From assembly GCA_026770585.1 (NCBI GenBank), contig MU646323.1, forward strand, positions 779,405 to 797,338: a stretch of 17,934 nucleotides of DNA, read 5' to 3'. Each line of letters starts with the position of its first letter. Position 1 is the first letter of the stretch. Shown one piece after another: positions 11,801 to 17,800 of this stretch. Source of the stretch: Baffinella frigidus. Taxonomy: Eukaryota; Cryptophyceae; Cryptomonadales; Baffinellaceae. The position numbers and the translations under genes are program-made. The notes under the pieces were generated by a model, which was not told the DNA's origin, ran no database searches, and saw only the letters and a program-made list of their open reading frames with translations.

Positions 11801-14800
11801 CAGGGGAGGTTATATTTAGGGTTCCGGGTTCCGGGTTCCGGGGTCCGGGGTCCGGGTTTCGGGTTCCGGGTTTCCGGTTTCCGGTTAAGGGTTTTGGGGC
11901 AAGGACTTGATGGCGCGGAAGTAGTCTGGTTTCGGGGTGAGGGTTAAGGGTTAAGGGTTAGGGGTAAGGGTTCATAGGTTCAGGGTTCATTGGTTAAGGG
12001 TTCATTGGTTAAGGGTTTATTGGTTAAGGGTTTATTGGTTAAGGGTTTATTGGGCACGTACCCAATGGAGCGGAAATAGTCGACCGAGGCGTCGCGCGGG
12101 CCCTGGTACAGCACCTGTTTTAGGGTTTAGGGTTGAGGGCATAGGGTTTAGGTTTTAGTCCGCTGTGTGGATTATTGTAGTTCGCTGTGTGGATGGTTTA
12201 TGGGTTGAGGGTATAGGGAGCATGCCTAGCCGTGGGCGCAGATGAGCAGATCGTCGAACAGATTAGCGTTCAGGGTGTAGGGGGCAGGTAAACCCTCTCT
12301 CTCTCTCTCGCTCTCCCTCTCTCTCTCTCTCTCTCCCTCTCTCCCTCTCCCTCTCTCTCCACCATCAACCCAGGATGCCTGGGCGTGCCTTCGTCCTAAC
12401 ACATAAACCCTAAATCTTGCACCCGAAACACTATGGGTCGAGGGTTGAGGGGGGGTTGGGGTGTAGGGGGCATGCCTGGCCATGGGCGAGGATGAGCAGA
12501 TCGTCGAAGAGGTGGTACATGTCCGAAGACGGCTGGTGAATCGTCGCCACGACCTGTTCGCGTCCAAAGTTGACGGATTAGTACCACGAACCCAGCATGT
12601 CAACTTACGAATAGTCTGCCAACGTGAGTGAGGAAAATAGGTGGTACATGTCCGACGACGGCCGGTGGATCGTCGCCACAACCTGTATATAAACGAATTA
12701 AAAATAGTCAGCGTCTGTATATATACGAATATATACGCCACGACCTTCATATATACGAATTAAGAATAGTCAGTACCTGTATATATACAAATTGTGTGCA
12801 TATGACACCATATGACACCACTTGTGCACATACGAGTTACGAATAGTCAGCGAAACAGAGCTAGAACAGGTGGTACATGTCCGAGGACGGCTGGCGGATC
12901 TTCGCCACAACCTGCAACGCCCATTTCCGCCCCAACGTTGACGGATTAGTACCACGAACCCAGCATACCAACTTACGAATAGTCCGCCAACGTGAAGGAG
13001 GACATATGGTACGGCTGGTGGATCGTCGCCACCACCTGAAACGCCCATTTCCGCGCCTAAGTTGACGGATTTGTACTAGAGAGCCAGCATTGTCAACTTA
13101 GGAATAGTCCGCGAGTGGATCGTCACCACAACCTGGCGAGTCGGGTGTGGGGCTTGAGGAGAGACCTTTTAGGGTGTGGGGTTTACGTTTCAGGGTTCAT
13201 GGTTTAAATTATGGTTTCGGTTTTCGGTTTTCGGTTTTCGGGTTTCGGTTTTCGGTTTTCGGGTTTCGGGTTTAGAGTTTGGGGATCGGGGTGTAGGGTT
13301 TAGAAGTTAGGAGTTAGGGTGGGAGGAAGGCGGGACCGTGCGGCCAGACGCAGCCAGCTGGCGGAGCGTGTCCACGATCGAGAACGCCGTGTACGTGTCC
13401 AGCCTGCATCCGGGATTTGAGTTCAGAGAGACAAGTGCGTTGTTGCGGATCGGAACCAACCTGGCGTTTAGGGTTTGGTGTCGTACGTGTCCAGCCTGAA
13501 TCCGGGTTTCAGGGGTTGAGGGAGGGTACACTGGAATTCTCCTGCAATGAATGGGGAAATTATGGTCTTAAGTTTTTAGGTTTTAGGTGTTTGGTGTTTG
13601 GGGATTCAGACGTCAAGAGTCTACACCCTAGCGAGTAGGAGCTGGGGTATCCACGATCGAGATCGCCGTGTACGTGTCCAGCCTGCGACACCCCGGGGGT
13701 TAGGGTTTTAGGGTTTAGGGTTGAGGGTTTAGGGTTAGAATTATGGCTTGGGTTTTGGGGGTTGGGTTTTAGGGGGGTGGGGTTTCAGAGTCTGAACGTG
13801 AAGAGTAGGTTTCAGCCGGCAGCGTCTAAACGCTCAAGAGTGGAATTGGTCGACGATCGAGAACGCCGTGTACACGGCGATCTCGATCGTGGATACCCCA
13901 GCTCCTACTCGCTAGGGTGCAGACTCTTGACGTCTGAATCCCCAAACACCAAACACCTAAAACCTAAAAACGTGTCCAGCCTGCAGGTCAGGGTTTCAGC
14001 GTTCAGAGAGAAAAGTGTTGATACTCCACACGGTGGACTAAGAACTTTCATCAAAAGTCAACTTACCTTAAGATAATTAACTTTAAAGGATGTTCATATG
14101 CAAATTGGTCACGTAACTCCCCGGAATCCGGGGTCAACGAAACCCTCGAAGCCCACCGTGTGGCGTAGGGACATAGAGTGGTCCTACATATATCCTAACC
14201 GAACCTTGGTTGATATCGAACCAATAATCCCGTCGTGGCCCGCTGGGTGGATAAGCCCGCCTCAGGACAAGATGGCGTGATGCCACAAACTCACGCCAGT
14301 GGATGACATAGGCGAAGTCTAACCGTGGACTGAGCCCTCTATTTTTTTGTAAAGCAACGTCGGGTATTGTCAAGGGGTGTCTCGTAAATGGTGTACCAAG
14401 TGGCGTACAAACAAGCCCTCCTCTGGTGCAAGCCTTGAGGTAACTCAAGGCTTATTGTAGAAATGGGCTTCGCGCGGAATCAAGGTCAGGTCAGGAAATC
14501 AGGAAAAATGATAAAAAAACGTCGAAAATGAACTTTTATGCTATCTTAGGCATGGGCAAGATGCCTAAAATAGCATCAACCACCCGTAACATGACACAAC
14601 ATGGGGGAAATCCATGTTTTTGACGTTCCTGACCTCTGTACCTGACGTTCTAAAATTCCGCGCGGGATTTGAAATGGGCCCATTTCTACAATATTTCTAG
14701 AAATGGGCCCGTTTTTACGATAAGAGCCTACCTAGGATCTGTATCGAGAGTAATAATAATATTAATAATAATAATAATAATAATAAATAGCATGAGGTGG

Positions 14801-17800
14801 CGCGGGGAGTCACCCCGTGGTCGGCTCATCGAGAAAGAGCACCGAGGGGTTTGTGATCAGCTCCATTCCAATCGACCTGCGCAGGAGGTTCCGTACGGTT
14901 TAGGGTTTGGGGTTTAGGTGTGGGGTTCCGTATGGTTTAGGGTTTAGAGTTGAGGGTTCAGGGGTTTTCGTACGGTTTAAGGTTTAGGGTTTAGGGTTCA
15001 TGGTTTGGAGGATAAGGTGTACGTGCGCTTGAGTTTGCCTCCCGAGATACCGCCCTTGTCCGTCGCCGACCATATGATCGTGTTTACCACACAAATGCAC
15101 TACTATGACCAGTATGATCCAACTGTGTAGTCGCGTTCGTTGCCAGAAAGGCATTGATTAATACATCCCCTGAAATACGTTTTTATGGCTTAGGGTTTCG
15201 GGTTTAGGGTTTAGGGGGGTTCGCACGGCTTCGGGGTTATGGGGGTTCGCACGTGCGCTTGCATTCGCCTCCCGAGACACCACCATTCTCCGTTTAGGTA
15301 TGGGGTTCCGTACGGTTTAGGGTTTAGAGTTTAGGGTTCAGGGGTTTTCGTACGGTTTAGGGTTTAGGGTTTGGGGTCTAGGGTTTAGTGTATAGGGTTT
15401 ACGTTCGCTTGCGCTCCCCTCCCGAAATACCGCCCTTGTCTGTCGCCGATCCGATGATCGTGTCCGCGCATTTCGCCAAGTGCATCAGATGGATCACCTG
15501 AAAGAGGGGTTGAATGATGAGGTTAAGGTTTTGGGTTTGGGGCTTTTAGCGTGACGCCCGAAATACCGCCCTTGTCTGTCGTTGAGCTGATGTCTGCGCA
15601 CTTCGCCAAGTGCATCAGATGGATCACCCGGGTTCCAGTTTTAGTGTTTGGTGATTGGTCAAGCATTTCTCCAGATGTGTGAGGTGAATCACGTGGAGGA
15701 GGGTGCAGGGAGGTGAGAGGGTAAGGGTTGCGGGTTTCGGAACGCGCTCCCGGCGCGTTCTGCAGATCTCGTAGGGAAGCGGTTTTAAATCCATATTACT
15801 AGTAAAACTCATTGTGTGTGGTAAATTTCATTGCCAGAAAGTTTTAAATTGAAATCGTTTCCCTTTGAGATCTACCACGATACGCACGAAACCGTGCCTG
15901 CCCCGGTACAAACCCCGCAATTTTTCTTCTCGATCGGAGAGGTTTAAGGACCTTTTCGACGCGGTCTTTTTTGTCGGCGATGGATACGGAGGCTGGCAGT
16001 CGGAGGCGCGCGGAAAATTGCATCGCCTCCCTTACCGCATCCGCCGACCCGGCACCTTTTGTACCAGAACACGCACGGTTTCGTGCGTTCCCCGGTACAA
16101 AAGGTGTAGGGACAGATTCGCGATCGGAGAGCTTTAAGGAGGATACCTTCTCGACGCGGTCTTTTTTGTCGGCGATGGATACGGAGGCTGGGAGGCGGAG
16201 GCGCGCGGAGAAGAGGATCGCCTCACGGACGGTCATTGTTGTCATCATTACGTCATCCTGGTGCATAGTGTTTCAGGGTTTGGGGTGTGGGGTGTGAGGG
16301 ATGTTACGTCGTCCTGGTATAGTGTTTCAGGGTTTGGGGTTTGGGGTTTGAAGGATGGGTGAGGGCTCAGGGTTAGCGGGTGAGCGGGGAGGAGAAGAGG
16401 ATGGCGTCGCGGACGGTCATTGTTGTCATCATTACGTCGTCCTATTTTTAGGGGTTGGGGTTTAGAGGGTACGTTTTTTTGAGATTAGGGGTTGGGGGTT
16501 AGGAGTGAGGGGTCGGGGATTACGGGATAGGGGTTAGGGGTTGGGGGTTAGGGTTAGGGGTGAGGAGTTAGGGGTTGAGAAGAGGATGGCCCCGCGGACG
16601 GTCATTTTTGTCATCATTACGTCGTCCTATTTTTGGAGAATATGGGTTTAGGGTTTGGGGTTTAGGGTTTAGGGATAAATTACCCGATCCATTTGCCCCC
16701 CTCGCCATTCGAGCAAGGTTAGGGGTCAGGGGTTCGGGGTTAGCGGTTAGCGGTTGAAAAGGGGATCGCCTCGTGGACGGTCATTGTTGTCATCATTATG
16801 CTTAGATGATTTTATTTGTAGAGAATATGGGTTCGGGTTTAGGGTTTAGGGTGTAGGGTTTAGGATACGGTCGTGGTTTCAGATGACGTGATTTCAGGAA
16901 GACACAGGTTTTTAAAATGGTCCCTTCTTCCAGCCTCGAGTGGGAGGGGAGAGAGACCTGGAAAACGAAGGCGCTGACTCGCCGCATCAGGTTTGTCTCC
17001 ACCTGGGTTTCGGGTTTCGGGTTTCGGGTTTAGGGTTTAGGGTGTAGGGTTTAGGATTTGGGATTTAGCGTTTGGGGGTTATCGTTTAGGGTTTAGTGTT
17101 TAGTGTTTAGGGTATAGGGTTCAGGGTGTAGGGCATTGGGCATAGGGATTAGGGAGCGGGGGGGGGGATTAGGGCTGAAGACATCAGCACGAACGCGTTC
17201 AGGAAATTCATTTCGGAATCTGACTGATTCAGTTGCGTATCTTGGGGCTTCTAAAGCTTAAGATAAGGGTGGATATGCATTTTTTAAGCATACACCCCAG
17301 GCGTAAGATAGCATAAAAGCGCAACTGGTTCAGTTATGTTCCGAGATTAGATGAGAGAGCCGTGGGTGATGGGGGGGGTTCGAAACCTGTTGACCTTTGC
17401 GGAGAATGTCCCCTGAGATCCCGTACTACGGTTGACGAACCATCCCCTTTTCCGGTACTAACAGCGCCCGGATTAGAAAAAATGTAACAACGACAAAAGT
17501 TGACGGTGATGGTACTAAACCGTCAACTTGAATATTCAGTATGGGGGGGGGGCTCGAAACCTGTTTACCGTTGAGGAGAATGTCCCCACTGAGATCCCGC
17601 ACCGGTTGACTAATCCCACGCTTCTCTGGTACTAACCCTGCCCGGATTAGTCACCACCCTGCCGCTGCTGAGCGAGGACGTGGTTCAATTTTCAAGGGTT
17701 TAAAAAAAAATCACCGGAATCCTAAGAGAAATGGACTTTTAAAATGAAAAAGCTGGGACCGGTTTCTGGTTCTGGCTTTTAAATTAACCCCGGGTTGCCT

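Noticed and set aside
14098-14448. Overlapping frames of 60 and 104 codons
   Set aside because: They extend into the MITE-like element, show no recognisable domain and lie in the intron between exons 5 and 6.
15844-16266. 140-codon minus-strand frame spanning two exon 3 copies
   Set aside because: The region between the copies is intron and palindrome; exon 3 has proper splice sites at 16147 and 16257 and phase-compatible neighbours.
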